Part shown: positions 11,152 to 26,200 of the stretch, in pieces
Layout of the letters: each line of letters opens with the position of its first letter
Position numbering within the stretch: the stretch's first letter is position 1
Source: Zoroaster sp. YZ-2022
Lineage: Eukaryota; Echinodermata; Asteroidea; Forcipulatida; Zoroasteridae
DNA length: 64,000 nt
Reading direction: 5' to 3'
Assembly (NCBI GenBank): GCA_029582265.1
Contig: CM055835.1
Span: 11,711,498 to 11,775,497, forward strand
Made by a program: the position numbers and the translations under genes
The notes under the pieces: model-generated
Seen by the model: the letters and a program-made list of their open reading frames with translations, nothing else
What the model was told of the DNA's origin: nothing
Databases searched by the model: none

Positions 11152-11215
11152 ATGGCGGCGAAGTTGAATCCTCCATCACATTTTTCGCAGCCGATTGTTG
11201 GAAAGCAAAACAAAG
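11152..11215 (+). CDS. CCHCR1: CCHCR1 exon 1, candidate A
   Basis: ATG at 11152 sits in a good initiation context (CCATCATGG) with an in-frame stop upstream. It encodes MAAKLNPPSHFSQPIVGKQN plus Lys, and the donor AAAG|GTTTGT leaves phase 1, as exon 2 requires. The PPSHF string echoes a similar string near the vertebrate N-terminus. The donor is weaker than that of candidate B. Confidence 0.45.
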
Positions 11216-14200
11216 GTTTGTGTCTCACATGAGTCTATTGAGATCAACGAATTTGGTCTACACCACTTATAGAATACCAAGACAGTTAACCTTTGCATTT
11301 TGACGCTAAACTCCACCAACTAACAAGTAACATGATAAACAGTTCTTAAGTTAAAGTGCCTACGTACGCTAACGTTACGTTAACGTAGGCCTACACATGT
11401 TGTACAGGCTACAGCCGCCGCCACTGTCTGCTGGTGATTTGTGTACAACTACAAAGTGAATTAGTGATGCATGAAATAATGGCCAACATCTCACAGGACC
11501 ATAAAGATGTTTACCATTAGGCCTAAACCTAACGTTATATATATTTATTCCAAACCTCACTTGAATACATTTTTATCTCCTTTATTATAGTTTGTCCTTG
11601 ATCCTATTTTGAAGGGGGAAAAAGTGATGACTGTATTTAGGTATGTGGCAATCCCATGCATTGCCGCTAATCTTTTCGGCCGTGGCCTCAATCTCGGGTT
11701 GAATCGCCGTGGCGAAGACACCGTGGAGCTAGCGCTTTGTTACGTTTTGCTGGGGCCGTTCTTTTTGGCATACCCAGTAGCTTTTTTTTCGAAGACGTAG
11801 ATCACATATTCACCTTCAACCTCGTTCTCGAATTTTCTGAATGCGGCAACTAGAAGTTTCCAAAAACAATTCTCGAAATTTGGGTTTGTTCTTGCTCATC
11901 AAAACCATCGACGATTTACTCAAAGGTGAGTAAAATACCTTATCAAACCACAATAATAATTTTTCTGTACTTGTTTTCTACCGCCTGGCCAATTTTGACG
12001 GCGATTGGACGATTCGCAGTTACGTTTTTTTGATTCACAGAAATTTATGTCAACCAAAGATTGTATTGCGCTGCGTTCAGCGCGCTACATTGTATACCAT
12101 CTTTGATGTCAACAAAGCGAATGTTCAATCGGCGGAATTTTCAGTCCGATAAATCGTCCGTTTAAACATAATATACATCGGCGTAACACAATAATATTAG
12201 GTTTTATTGGTAGTTTTATACGCCGATGATTGACGATTTTAAAGCCTACCATATTTACCAAAAATAGGAGTGTGACGTCCTATGTAGGTCACGTGACTGA
12301 TATCACGCTCTCTGATTGGCTTATGCTCAATTTCAGAACTAATTACTACTCAATTGAGATTCCACATGGTGTCACCGCAATTAGTCTTACTTATCATCCT
12401 CACCATGCAAAGCTACAAGTTTTACTTATGCTCAATATTTACAAAAATGCCATCTTACTTCTGCAGATTTTCTTTTCTCATGAACTTATTTCATTATTTT
12501 TTTTCATCTTTCCAGTCCAATATCATTTATTAATTTGTCTAATGTTTAATTACATTGTAAATCAGTGATAAGAATTTCTCGCGGATTTCAGTGTAAATAT
12601 TTTAAAAAATCCTCAGATTTGAGTAATTTTTTTTCTTTTTTCTTTTTTTATTTATTTTTATTATTTTGTTTCATCTTTCCAGTCCAATATAATTTATAAA
12701 TTGTTCTAATGTTTAATTAAATCAGCGATGAGAATCTTTCGCGGATTTCAGTGTAAAAATATGAAAAATAATCCTCAGATTTGAGTAATTTAAAATAAAC
12801 AAATTTTTTTAGCACATTATTTTTGTATTTCATATTTCTTGAATCAAGATAGGCTACTTTCATGTTCTCGCATTTTAATCCCCTGTGAGTAAATGATTGA
12901 CTTATTGTCAAATAAATTCCACATTTCAGGTACTGTCATCACTGATCCAGGAAGTTTTTAGAATGAGCTACAGTGTGTATGCTCTGATTATGGGATATAT
13001 CCAGTATTCATGGTAATGGAGATGGTTATTGTAGGATAATCGTCTGTCTCCGTGATGGGCCACTTTATGCCTGTCATTTGTAAATAAGCACTACAAAACA
13101 AACTAATCATTGAATTAGCCTGAATAGGTTATTATTCTTCCTCTTTTCCCAAGCATTCCAGTGATACCAACCTTTTGAAAATCGGACAAGAATTAAGAAA
13201 GTTAGTCATGTCAGTCTGATCTTGTCAACTCCCCTGTTAGTGACCAACACGGTCATTGTACATGTGCAGTGGCAGCTATTATAGCGATGTCGAACAATCT
13301 ACACAAAATCGCAATCCCTATTCTGCCGCTGTACAAAAATACCTTACACAAATCTATCATTATTTATTTACCTGTTGCATTAAATCTCAATTTTATTCTA
13401 TTGAGCAAACAAATAATACGTACACTTCACTCGGTGGATTTAAAAAAAAAAATTAAAAATCGTCTTAATGGCGAAATTCAGGTAAGGAATCTGAGGAAAT
13501 TTTTGCCGATCCCAAAAAATTGGCGCCGCCATCTTGAAATTTCTGGTTTTGTGACTTCTCTTTTATTTCATTTTTCTAACATCTAGCATTATTCACAGGG
13601 AATTGTGAGCAACTAATACGTAGCCATGTTTTCCAGCAATCGTTTGAAAGTAACATTTTCAAGTAGGGTGTCTTTTGGATAAATTTTCAGGGATAATCTT
13701 CTCCCTCCATGACGACATCCCAACATTTTGCCGAATAATTCCTAAACAACAGCTTTCCGGAGGAAAACAGATATTGAGAGATATATTTGGATGTTTTCTC
13801 AATGAAATAAATGGTCATGGGCATATCTATCATTGCACATTGCTGCACAAACAACTGTGCAAACATTCTCAACACAACTGCCGCCGTGATTGGACCATGT
13901 TTGAACCAGCGTACCAGAAAAACGATGCAGCATTTTGGCGAGGGATTATTTTTTTAAATTAAATTTTATTGTATTTTACTAAATTCTTTCGCTGTTCATT
14001 TAAAATGCTCCATGTAATAAATAATAATTATTGTTGTATTATAATTATTTATTGTTATATTTAAAATTTAACAACTAATGATAATTTCAGGCTTTTTTAT
14101 TTTTGCCAAAAAACTGTAGTGTTAATGTTTTATTTATTAACTAAAGTTGATAATTTATATTATTTATGGTAAGATACATGTATCATGATTTATTAACTTA

Positions 14201-17200
14201 GTATTATTTTTGCAAAAGTTTTGATAGTAGGATAGGATTGTTTCTTTTCTGTTGTCTTGTTTTCTTACTGTTAATTTTAGCAACATCTATTTCGTAATTA
14301 ATTATTAATATTTGTCGGCTATAAAGAGTAGAGTAGGAACTTGACCACGTCTGAGCAGAGCTCCACAAAAATCTTGAAGTGTTTGTTCACTACTATGCCT
14401 CCACTCAACCACCAGTCAAGACACCCTTCCTTGTAGGAAAAATAGTGCAAACCAACAAGTTAAACCAAGTGCTTAGAGCCATGTGCTTAGAAGTTGTCAT
14501 GTGTAATTAAACTGTTAATTACATGTATAAGCATCCGTATGTATTTTTACAAATGAAATATGCATCAATATATCAATGGTAATTCATTCAAAGTCATAAA
14601 CTGCTCAAATATGCCCATAATTAATGTTATTATTACTTTTCCGCATACAACATTGCAGTGGCAGAATTTTTTTAAGTTGGCACAACTAATTAGCGCTAAT
14701 TAAAATACGCTTTGATTAACCCTAACGCACTAGACCTTAGTTGCTGGGTACCATCCTCAATCCTTCAAAATCCTTCGATTGCCCTACCCCAAAAAATGCA
14801 TTCATCCTCAATCCTCCAAAATCCTCCAAAATTTTGCACTATGTTCAAAATGAGTGGTACTCACCTCCTCAATCCTCCAAAATCCTGCAACCATGAAAAC
14901 AGTGCTGGGTTTACAACTACCCAATGTGAAATATGAGCTTAGGTCAGGACACAGTGCAGTAAGGGGAGTACCTTGTTTATGACCAGTAATAACTATAAAC
15001 AATGGGAGACTTGTCCTTGAAACAATGGTACACAGTGTAATGTCTGTCTGTGTACTGGTATACTGTGTACTGGTGTACTGGTATACTAGGTCACACATGT
15101 GTGACCTAGTGTACATAGACAGACTACCACTGTGCATTAGTACTACTGGCTGCATGTACATGTACATGTACAGCACTGTGAAACAGATGGAGTACCAGTA
15201 CTTACCTTGCCGAGTGAGAAAAATGAAAATTAAATAGTACCACATTCCAGCAACTCCTACCATACCAGTCCTCCAAAATCCTCATGTTTTTCAAACACCA
15301 TTCATCCTCAATCCTCCAAAATCCTCATGTTTTTCAAACACCATTCATCCTCAATCCTCCAAAATCCTCATATGCTTCAATCACCATTCATCCTCAATCC
15401 TCCAAAATCCTCATGTGTTTCAATCACCATTCATCCTCAATCCTCCAAAATTGCAAGGAGGATTTTGGAGGATTGAGGATGGTTAGGGTTAATCTAATAA
15501 AATATTAGCTCAAAAGATAGACAGCATCATAAGCTTCAACATGAGGGGCATATTGATAGGGTTTGCATTTTTTTTTAAAATTATGTGTGACATCACTAAC
15601 TAGAACAGGATTCTTCTATTTTCTGAAGGGGAGGATTTTTTTAGAAGGGAAATAAAGGCCGAAAACCATTATAGAAGTGGATTTGAAGATAGTTTTCACT
15701 TTATGTACCCCCAAAAGTCAATAGAATTATTTTTTAACTGGTTAGTGGTTGCAAAACAATTCCAAAAACCCCTTAAAAAGTGGTGGTTGGATGCAACATT
15801 CTTTCCCACAAACAAATTATTACATAGCTAGTGACCACAGTTCCAACTTTGGAGAGAATTATGTTGAGCCTAACCACAACTTGTGCACAATAAGTAATGT
15901 TGGCCAACATCGCACTGGATGTGATAGCCCCACAAGTGTGGCACAGACCTAGATTCTTAGCCACACACATTGACACTAACAGTCTTGATTTTGTAAATTC
16001 AAAGTGCTCAAATTGATGATATTTGCAACTTTTTTGACACACTAGATACTTCCCTTACATGTTTAACTATCATAATGGCCCAAAAAATGGTGATTTTACT
16101 TGCATTTCAATTTCATGACATGGGACTGAAAATATTACACAATGCTTGGCAGTTTGCAGATTTCAGTGATGGTGGCCATTTTAATTTGATTCACCCTGTG
16201 TGTGAAACAATTTCACAATGGCTGTTTGATGTGTGCACAGACTTGCTGTATTTTTGCATGCTTATTTTAGTGTGTTTCCATTTTCAATGACCAAGTAATT
16301 CGCTTTGATTTCGCATTCATGTATAAAGAATGAACCAGCCTTAATAGAGATCAGTGATCACGACTTGCATTCATTACTGCCTCATACATGTATGTATAGC
16401 CACAGCGTTTATTAGTATTGTTAATGTTAAAATTTTTCTTGCTCATGTTGTACACTTGACAGCTCCGCATGGAACGCAGTTGCTACCCCCCTCATCATTT
16501 CAGAAGCGGAGTGCACCAGAGCCATGGCAGGCCTTGGCTCAAGCAAAAGGAAAAGTTGATGAACTTCAACAAGAGAATAAACAACTCCGGTAAAAATAAA
16601 TGTTTGTTGTACAGAAATGATATGAACGAAGAAAGGGTTCTATTTCTCTTGTGTCCCTGTTTTGCCAAAGTTGTATTTCTACTACAAAAAATGGGGAAGC
16701 AAGAAAAGACAGCAAAAAATGCTTAAGATACCAGGCCTGGTATTTGTAGGAGGCCACAGACCCTATGGCCTCCGTTGCCCTGGTCTTGGCCATGACGCCC
16801 CTTAAAAATGGTCCCATAGACATTTTGATATTTTAATGGAAGTGCCCTTAATACTCGGGAAAAGAGACTTTGCAAGCCCTGAAATACAGCAAAAAATAAA
16901 AAAATATACATTAACATAATATGAATAGGAAACCTCAGGAACTGCAAATGTACTAATAATGAAATGAACAATTAAAACAAAATTTAAAAAAAATTTAAAT
17001 CTCCAACAGAAATGCAAAACTGCGTGAAGACTCCCTTCCAAAGGATCATCAATCACAAGTAAGTTGCAAATTGATTAATGCACATTGCTATCTTAAATGC
17101 CAAACTGACAGTCACAAAGAGTTAATGTCAACTATACTATCCTAATTGGAAATCCTATTCTCCCAATGAGGATATAATAGGCCCCAATTGGGTGGCAATG

Positions 17201-20200
17201 ACAACCACTGCCAATACCATGTAGTGGCTTTGTTATGGCTTAGTGGTCTATTGCATCAGTCTTATGTTCTGAGTCTTCAGAATGTTGGTTCCAATCCTGG
17301 CAGGGATTGTCTTGGTGGTTGTATCTTAATTGCTTCTCTCCACCCAGAGGTAAATGGGGACATGCAGAGTTAATATTTCTACCATTAGGTTATTTTTGGA
17401 TTACCATTTTTATACCCTGGTGATAGAAATTCATTGTTGAAAATGCAATGAAATGCAATGAAAATGCAAAATCTGAATGCATTTTAATTATTTTCTTGAT
17501 AATGACAATGAATGAGCTGAGACTTTCAGAGATTGTTTAATGCAAAGAGAAAAGCATACTTGTAGAAGCAGTTTTGCCAATGTTAACAATTGTGTATATG
17601 GCTTTTAAAAACTTGTTTTGCAGACCTGCAGAGAAAGTCCAGTCCCACCCCCCTCCCTGCCAACTCAGCACTTCCATCACCTAGAGCACACAGCGCATAT
17701 TCTGAACAAGCAGGCCACAGAGCTCGCTCAGGTCAAATCAGAGGTCATGACCTTGAGGTCACAGAGGGAGAAGGAGGTCAGGGACCTTGAGGAGAAACTA
17801 AGGAAGGCGGATGTGAAGTATGTGATGGAGACGACCTCATTAGTAACTACCAATAAATGCCAAGGAGAGGAACACAGGATGCAGGTTAAAGATGGCAGAT
17901 GCCCCTGGTCCTTGATATTTTTCTTTGCTTCCCCCAACCTTTATAGTTAATTTATATCCTCAGAAGTCTATTACCTACATGAAATGTGCCAGCCTGCTAT
18001 AACCCATTCCATGGCATTGTACTCTAAATACACGCACGGTCAATGAGCAAGATAACATGGTAAGCACTTGATGCTGTTTGCTAGTTATAGAACTAAACGC
18101 GACACAAACTAGATGTGATTTAGAGTAGCACATCAGTCACTTTATTGGTGCGTTTACAGCACAGTACGCATTAAACATGCAGGTCACCCAGGATTCTTTT
18201 CAAGGCCTTAGGCGTCAGTCTCTGGAATGCAGCGTTGTGAATGGCTTAAATCCATATTAATTATGTCATTGACTATGTTATTACACAGCTGGCACACTTC
18301 ATGCATGCAATAAACAATCGTTTTTTGAGTACTAATAAAATGTAAACCCTAGCTGCCAAAATTAAAATAATTTCCAGGCAATAACAAAGCAGAAAAAATA
18401 TCTAATATTCTCAAAAGAATAAAGAAGTAAAAATATATATTTTGTTCAAAGCCCTAAACATTTTTCGTTTGTGATGTTCAGGGGCAGCAATTGGTTATTT
18501 TCAGTCAAACTAATATCTGCCACTTTCCCACTGCCCCTCCCTCCCCCCCCCCCCCCCAAAAAAAAAACAGAAACAAAAATTCACACTCAAATTTTGCAAT
18601 TTAATCCCTACCCAAATGCTGACTACATAGACAGCTACAAGTTATTTGTGCTGCAGTTGTCAATCACACACCTTTACCTCTAAATACATGACCATGAGAG
18701 ATCTTAATGTATGCCTGGTAAAATCCCAACGTGGCATTTCAGATAACCTTGATGAAGACAAAGCACGAAGCCGAGATGGCCGAGAGACAAGAGAAGATTG
18801 AGGGAATGAGGGAGGAGCTAATGAAAACACAGGCACGGCTGGAGCAGGAGACTAGTCAACTGAAGGAACGATTACAGATGACGGAAGAACAGAGAGATGA
18901 GACAGCGACTGAATTCAAGAATAGTAACAGGTAGTTTAGGCCAGTATCTGCTCTCTGTACACATTGTAGCCATGTTGTGGTGAAATTACATCCAGTGTCT
19001 TGATGATAGCCACTTGGGCATAAAGTGAGGTTTGTGTGTACACTTTACATGTTATAGTTGTATGTTATAGTACAATGCATGTGTGTACTTCTGCAAGGAA
19101 ATGAGAGATTCCATGCTTATTCACATCAACTGCAAAATGTTGCACTATCTCTGTCTAATTGATCAACGGTGATCTAACATGTGCCCTCAACAGCTTATGC
19201 ACGGTGCAAATACACCATTAGTAACATGTCTGTCTAAAATCTGGATGGTCAGTCTGGGTATAAACATGTATATAGACTAAATTGTTATATGAAATATTTA
19301 CAAATTAGATTAAATAATCAGCTTTACAAATTTGGCAAATTATTTTATCCCAAAAAGGCAGAGCTGTACTGCCCTCATGCCCTCACATAATGGTTGTCTT
19401 TATCATAGCTCTCATATTTATCTCTGTTTGTGTGTGGTATTACAACAGGGAGAAGGACACGTTAATTGCATCATTGCAGAGCCAACTTACCCAACTCAAG
19501 ACGTACATTGGAGACACGCAGGCTGGCAACAGAAGTACCTCCCAAAGGCAGATAGAAAGTGATAAACAACACAAGAAGATCAAAGTGAGTACACTCCAAG
19601 GCCAAAAAAAACAGTTTCTGGTTTCTGGTCATCAGTCGGCTTCAAAATCGTTCATACCTCTATGTGAAAAAGTCGTTTAAAACACAGCGTGGCAAAAATC
19701 CAATCAATCCAGCAATTTTGGCTGCAATTGGACATAAAATTTCAAATATCGATGCGCAGGTCTGAGCCGACGTGCGCATAAACCAGAGCCTTTTTTTGGC
19801 CCAACACACATCTGTAATTTGAGTCCTGAAACCTGAAATGTGAGTCTGATTCCTCATGCATTGTAGAGTCTCTAGCCATGAACATGAAGGTCAAGTCCAA
19901 GTGTGGAGTCACAAAGGTGAAATCTGAGTGTATGCAATGCCCTCGACCAAACCAACCACCCATATGTCATCAACAAACCACCTTCCGAATACATCTGGAA
20001 ACTTCTGGAACTCATACTCAACAGAAATTGTTTCCAATTTGGAAATAAATTCTTTCTCCAGAAAATTGGCTGTGCAATGGGCTCAACAGCCAGTCCGGAA
20101 ATCTGTGACATAACACGACGTGATCTCGAAAACAAAATCCTACAACAGGCTGATCATATCCTAACATGGTGGCGCTGCAGAGATGACGTACTAGTCATCT

Positions 20201-23200
20201 ATAGTGGCGAACTTGAAGATTTCAAGAATCTCATAAATGCTATGAATCAGATGCATCCAACTCTCAAATTCACATACGAGGCCTCGAAAACCTCAATCAA
20301 TTATCTTGACTTAACCATTTTCAAAGGAAAACGATTCCGTGAAACTGGCATACTTGGCACAAAAGTGTACACCAAACCGACAAAAACATCAGTTTGTACA
20401 CAAAACCTCATCACACCCACCCCATGTATTCAAAGCATTTATCTACGGAGAACCTCTCCGATATGCTTGAAATACCAACAATGAGGAAGATTTCATAGAA
20501 AAAGTCGAGATCTTTTCACAAAAATTATTAGCCAGAGGCTATACTCAAACTGAGATAAACTATGCAACACACAAAGTGTCACTGGCAAACCGAGCCAAAC
20601 TGATTCACAAACTACCAAAAGGTGAACAAAACAAGGAAGCACCACTTGTCTTCTCAATGACCTATAATCCATTCGTTAACCACAAAGATGTGAAACAAAC
20701 AGAAAACAAACATTGGCCGCTGATTCAATAAAACTGACAACTCTCGGAAATCTTTCCAAAACAACCCTTTGTTGCATTCAGAAAGGCCCAAAACATTCGG
20801 GAGAAACGAATCCGAGCAAATCTCACAAATACAGATCCAAAAGGACCAACTGAGAAACTCACTCCCACCCCCGTATGACTCTGGCTTTTTTGAAGAACCA
20901 GATGAAATACTCAGGCATGAGAATTTCCCGCCGTTCCGCGGTTTCCCGCTTTTTGGAGGCCAAAATATGTCCTCTCCGAGTTCAATGTGAATCCGGTTTA
21001 AAATTTGGGGGGTTGAGGTGGTGTAGGGTTTTTTTTTTTTTAAGGTTAATTGTGGTAATATGATTGCTGAAATGCCCGAGATCGGCACTTTTAAAGTCGG
21101 CCGTAGCTCTGTTTTTAGGCGCTCCCAGCTGTTTTATAAACCCGTTTGTCCGATCCTATTTACACGACGTACGCAGAGCGATGAAGTGCTGTTACAGAGA
21201 TGAAGTTTACTAAACGAATCAACGATCGCGTTAGGTATCAAGTATTCCATAACGTCATAAAAATTGTCCAATCAACGATCCCCTATAATGGCGTTAGGAA
21301 ATGCTGTTGTTGATTGAGCGCCCATCGTGTTAACGCTTTGGCCTTTGTGCGTGAAAGAAAAAAGTTATAGTAAAATTATCGTGAAATATCGGAGGCATCC
21401 GACTTCAAAATGCCGAGAATTTTGGATAGAAATGAAGAACAATTAAATGGGGAGTCGGATAAAGGTGTCAAAGAAAAATGGAAGTGGTCTTGGTTAGAGG
21501 AAGATGTGGAAATTAAACTGCCTGGTAAAGTGGTATTGCCGATAAAGTAAGTGCAATCTCGGCGAGTTCGCCAGAAAGGTAGATATACCAGGGAAGTCGA
21601 TGTGCACGCTTTGCAATAAACTGATCAACTATGGAAATCGCGGGAAAAGTGCACTAAAAGCTCATGTTACCACAGCGGAACATGTAAATCTAGTGAAGAT
21701 AAGAAGGACAAATTATGTCGTGCAAGTGGCTTCATCAGCGGGGCCAACAAGTTCTTCAGGCGCAGGGCCGTCCACATCCTCCGCCACCTCTTCTGACAAG
21801 TGCATTACGTATGGGTTGCCCCGGCCCCCTGAAACCCCCGGCATGCCTCGCCTTCGACTCGGGCCAAGCCTACGGCTTGATTGGGTCATTAATAGTGAAT
21901 CGCTATTTTCCAGTTTTTTCTAACACAACCCATTCTCATGCCTGAATACTTAATGTTCTGCTTTCCTTATTAGAGGAACAAATCACATGAATACAACAAA
22001 CATTTTCACTCATACAAAACAGACACACTACAACTGTTTGAAAAGAACAGCAATAATGTCTAAATCAAAAAATAAGACAGGAGACAACCTGGTTCTTTTG
22101 AACCATTACCTGCAACCGATGATTGCCAAGTGAGGCATGAAAGCTTACCTGTTGCTACCAAAGGATCTGAAAAAAAGATCCTGTCTCTTCTACATATTTC
22201 CCCATTTTGACCAATCGGTCATTATTGGTACCTTTTAACAAAAGGTCTACTATTCCCACAAACAAATTTTATTGTCAAACTGACAAACAATGGAAATAGT
22301 CAGATACGGACCCGCATCACCTTGTACATCAAGTACATTTTGAAAAACAAGAAGTCAACAAAGATGGAGTGTCACTGAATGGGATTGCACATCATCCAGA
22401 GCTGCCAACTCTTCCGGATTCTGCGGAAGACTTCGCGTATTTGACGGTAATTTACTTACTTAAAATATATGCAAGGAGGCCACTCCTTTTGGCACCAAAA
22501 GGAGAGGCCTCCTGCATATTTAAGTAAGTAAATGCAAATCCATCTGTAAGTCTTCCGCAGAATCCGGAAGAGTTGGCAGCTCTGCATCATCTTTCACTCA
22601 TCCTGCAATTTAATTGACATTAAGCTTGGGCAATAACACGATAATATCGAATATCGTGATATATATTTGCCGATATATCGTGGATGAAAAAAATCGATAT
22701 CGCCCAAGTTTAATTGACATGGATCATGGCTGTTATCTATTTCAAATTTGATAACATCACCAACCCTTCACATCAAGTAAGTTTTGTAGATTATTCAGTC
22801 ATTAAATTACCAAATAAGTACACAGTACTCCCTTTAAAAATTAACCATGTAAATAAGGCTTTAGCAGTATCTTTCTGGTCGCTCCTACTAGGACCTTGAG
22901 AGGGATTTGGTCAATCAGAAGTCTGCTGTTCAACTGCTGAATATCCGACTCACATCATCCACTGAAATCTTTGTAATACAGGAGTCAGAGTTAGCCAGGG
23001 TAAGCAGTAAATACTGCCAAGGCTTTCCCCCTAAATGAGTTCCTTAGGCCAGCTATTTCTCTAGATTTTTTGTAATTTGGCTTAATTATTACAAATCTTT
23101 TTGCCCTACAGATTTGCTTGAGTGATGCAAAATTGTTGGTAAATGGGTCTGTGAAAATTGCCTCAAAAAACAGTGGTTACCCTTAAAAATTCCTGATTGG

Positions 23201-26200
23201 TAACTAAACACTTAGCAAACAAGACAAAACAAAAAAATTAGTGAACTGACTTTGGAAATAACAAGCTACATTGTATTTAATCAACTTTTATGCACAAATT
23301 AACCATGAAGTTGAATCTGATCCCGCTGTGACAACACTAATTTGTTCATGAATATGCAAAAATGGATTAGCATATAGACCATGAAGTAATTGGTATTAAT
23401 AGTTGAAAAGTGATGTCATTATGGATACAGAGTCTGTAAATCCTCCAAAATATTATATAATGGTGTTTAATACAGAGTTTAATTAATGTTATATTATAAT
23501 GTTGGCTCATCCCCTCAGGTCAAAGGTGATAGTTCAGACACCGGAAAGAAATTGCAGATGCTACTTACAAGGTAATCACAGTGAATGTCTCAGTGGATCC
23601 ATTGGTTGAAATTCTGCTTCAGTAAATTTTGATTTATTATAGCCCTCTGAAACTTTAATGTAGAGTTGATAATGTTATCCCTTGAATAATTCCTTTGAAT
23701 TATTTCTGTCTAATGTGCTATCATTTGAGTTCAATTAATCAAATTATTTTGCAAATGAATTTTTGTACTCCAGAGATGTAAATTCGAAAATCTTAATGCA
23801 TTTTCACTTTTTTTGTGTGAAAAAAAGCTTATATTTGTAAAGCTTAAGGTTTATTTTTAATTCACATTCTTATACGGATGGTTGCATTTACAGACGTTTT
23901 ACCAAAAGTTATACTGGCTTTAACATCAAGTATCATCCATATATAAACTAGATATTCCCTGTAAATAGTCAACAGACAAAAACATAATAAAATGTACAGT
24001 ATGCAATACTTGCATACTTATCTACTGGTTTAAAGAAAGGGTGGTTCTTTTCTTGTCTGTTATTAGAAAGTATTACTTTGAAAAAATTTCTTTTCTTTTT
24101 TTTTGAAAAAGGGGAACTAAAAGATGACAGTTTTGTCATGTGGCATGTGTTTATGGCAAGCAGAACTTGCCGGGGTGATATATTGGCATGGCAAGAGAGC
24201 CCGCTTAATCCTTTCATTACCATTGGGGATTTTAGTTGACAACACACATTCTCCCCAGGATTTTTCAAAACTGTGGGGGTGGTTTTTTTTGGCGATTAAA
24301 TCTGCGAGCGCGTAGCGTGAAGCCCTTCACGTCGTTGGGTCTGGGGCCCGCTTAAGGGCCGTGGGAAAGTTTTTAGTTTTAGATGCTCTCTGCTGCATTC
24401 TGGTGCATTTTAGGAGATTCCAGGAGGTTTTAGGAATTATTTTCAGTCATACATTTTTTCCACACTCTAATTTACCAGAAAGCCTCATTAGTCAGTGACC
24501 ACTATTTTACATTTTCTGCACAAATCTTTAAACTGACACATGTAGTTTTAAATCAGTTATCAATTTTATTTAAACCTTACTGTGAAAGTTATGAAGATAC
24601 AAATTTAAAAAAAATAATATAAATAATAGGCTATAAGATTGAGGCATCGCATGGTGGAGTATCCATTTAATACCCGCCGGCCATTTTGAACGAAAAAGTT
24701 GCTTCTGATTTAAATACATTTCCTGTAGTCTATTCTGTACCGAAAACTAGATAAAAAACACTGATTTTCGCCCATTTTTGAAAAGAAATATTTATGTTGT
24801 TTAGCGGCTATATGCTGTGCGATCAAGCCAACAAGTTGCTTTTGATTCAGACGCTGCCATCATCACAGCATAGTGCACACTCTGCAAGCAGTCACGTCTT
24901 GTTCACGGCCAGCCGACCATTTGCTGGCAGCTGCGTTAAATCCATGTATTTACACATCAGCCATATTTCATCATTTTCAAATAATTATGCTATCAACTTG
25001 AAATTGAAAGACGTTATACTCCCGATCCCATAAACAAGAATTGTCGACACAAAGTTTTAAAAGGTAATTCCCCATGCATATGTGCAATGTACATGTATAA
25101 TTTGTACATGTACATACACAGGGTTCGTCCGCCGTCCGTGCAGTCAGCTGTAGACTGTGTGTGCAATGCATGCAGTGTGCACGTGGTTCATGGTTATTCA
25201 CGACCAGTATCACATGCCATTTCCGCACGTCGCGATTGGATAAATTTGCATAGTACCAATTTTATATTTTTTTCATTGGCTGTTTGATCAGGTGTTATGA
25301 ATATGTTCATTATGTTGCATATTCATATTTTTGGGGGTCGATGTTTCACTGTGGTTTCACTGGTACCCGTCTTTGGAAAAGAAGCGCCTTTCTAATGAGT
25401 CTGGGAAAGGGAATCAGTTTCCTAAGAGAATATGGCGGCGATACGCGATGAGTAGTACAGTATAGCCTGCATTCATGTCTCATTACGAGTTTTCTGTGAT
25501 GTGAATTCCAGTGGATGCGCTGTGTAATGATACACATGTTGACATGTAAACAGAGTGTGTTCAGTGTAGGCCTGCAAACGAAAGTTGGACTATAACTTAT
25601 GTTTCCCTGGACCACTAAAACTGTGACATGACAATGACGTGATCGTTTTTGCTACCAACAATAAAGGTTTAGGTACATGTATTAAAAAAAGAGGTGTGTA
25701 TCGGGTGAAAAAAAGTGTGTATCGGCAATTTCGGCAGCATATCAGCCAAAACTCTTTGCGTATCGGGCCAATACACTAGCTTGTACGTGGGGAGAACTCT
25801 GCATACCCCCTGTTGATTACCATAATGGTGACTTTAGTTGACCAAGGTCACCACACAGAGCAATAAATGAGTATCATGACCAGCCATACACTTGACCAGG
25901 TATGCCATACACTTGTGTACAAAATGCTCTCTGAGTTTTTGAAACAAGGTCAGGTCAGATTTTGGTATCACATGAAAGGGAATTTCAGGAGCAACAATCA
26001 CTTCATTGAATATATCTTTCCCCAACAAATTCTTTGTGGTGAAAAATGAGTTTAGAAAAAGTGCCTGTAAATGGATGCATACTGTTGTACAATAATGTAT
26101 GAATTTATATATGACTGGTCAGGGAATTAGGTAACCAGTGGGACATCCTGTTGAAACAAATCAGTAAGGAAAGGGTTAATGAAGTGATGGAGCTCAACTC

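Noticed and set aside
13675..13962. Open frame with a Cys/His pattern in CCHCR1 intron 1
   Set aside because: No recognised domain, no splice sites in phase with neighbouring exons; left as unassigned intron sequence.
14720..14730. Telomere-like CCCTAA at element ends
   Set aside because: Single copies only, explained by the piggyBac-type CCC end next to TTAA; no tandem (CCCTAA)n.
15284..15508. ORF with recurring ILNPPKS
   Set aside because: A minisatellite whose unit happens to be free of stops; it lies inside a TTAA-flanked element.
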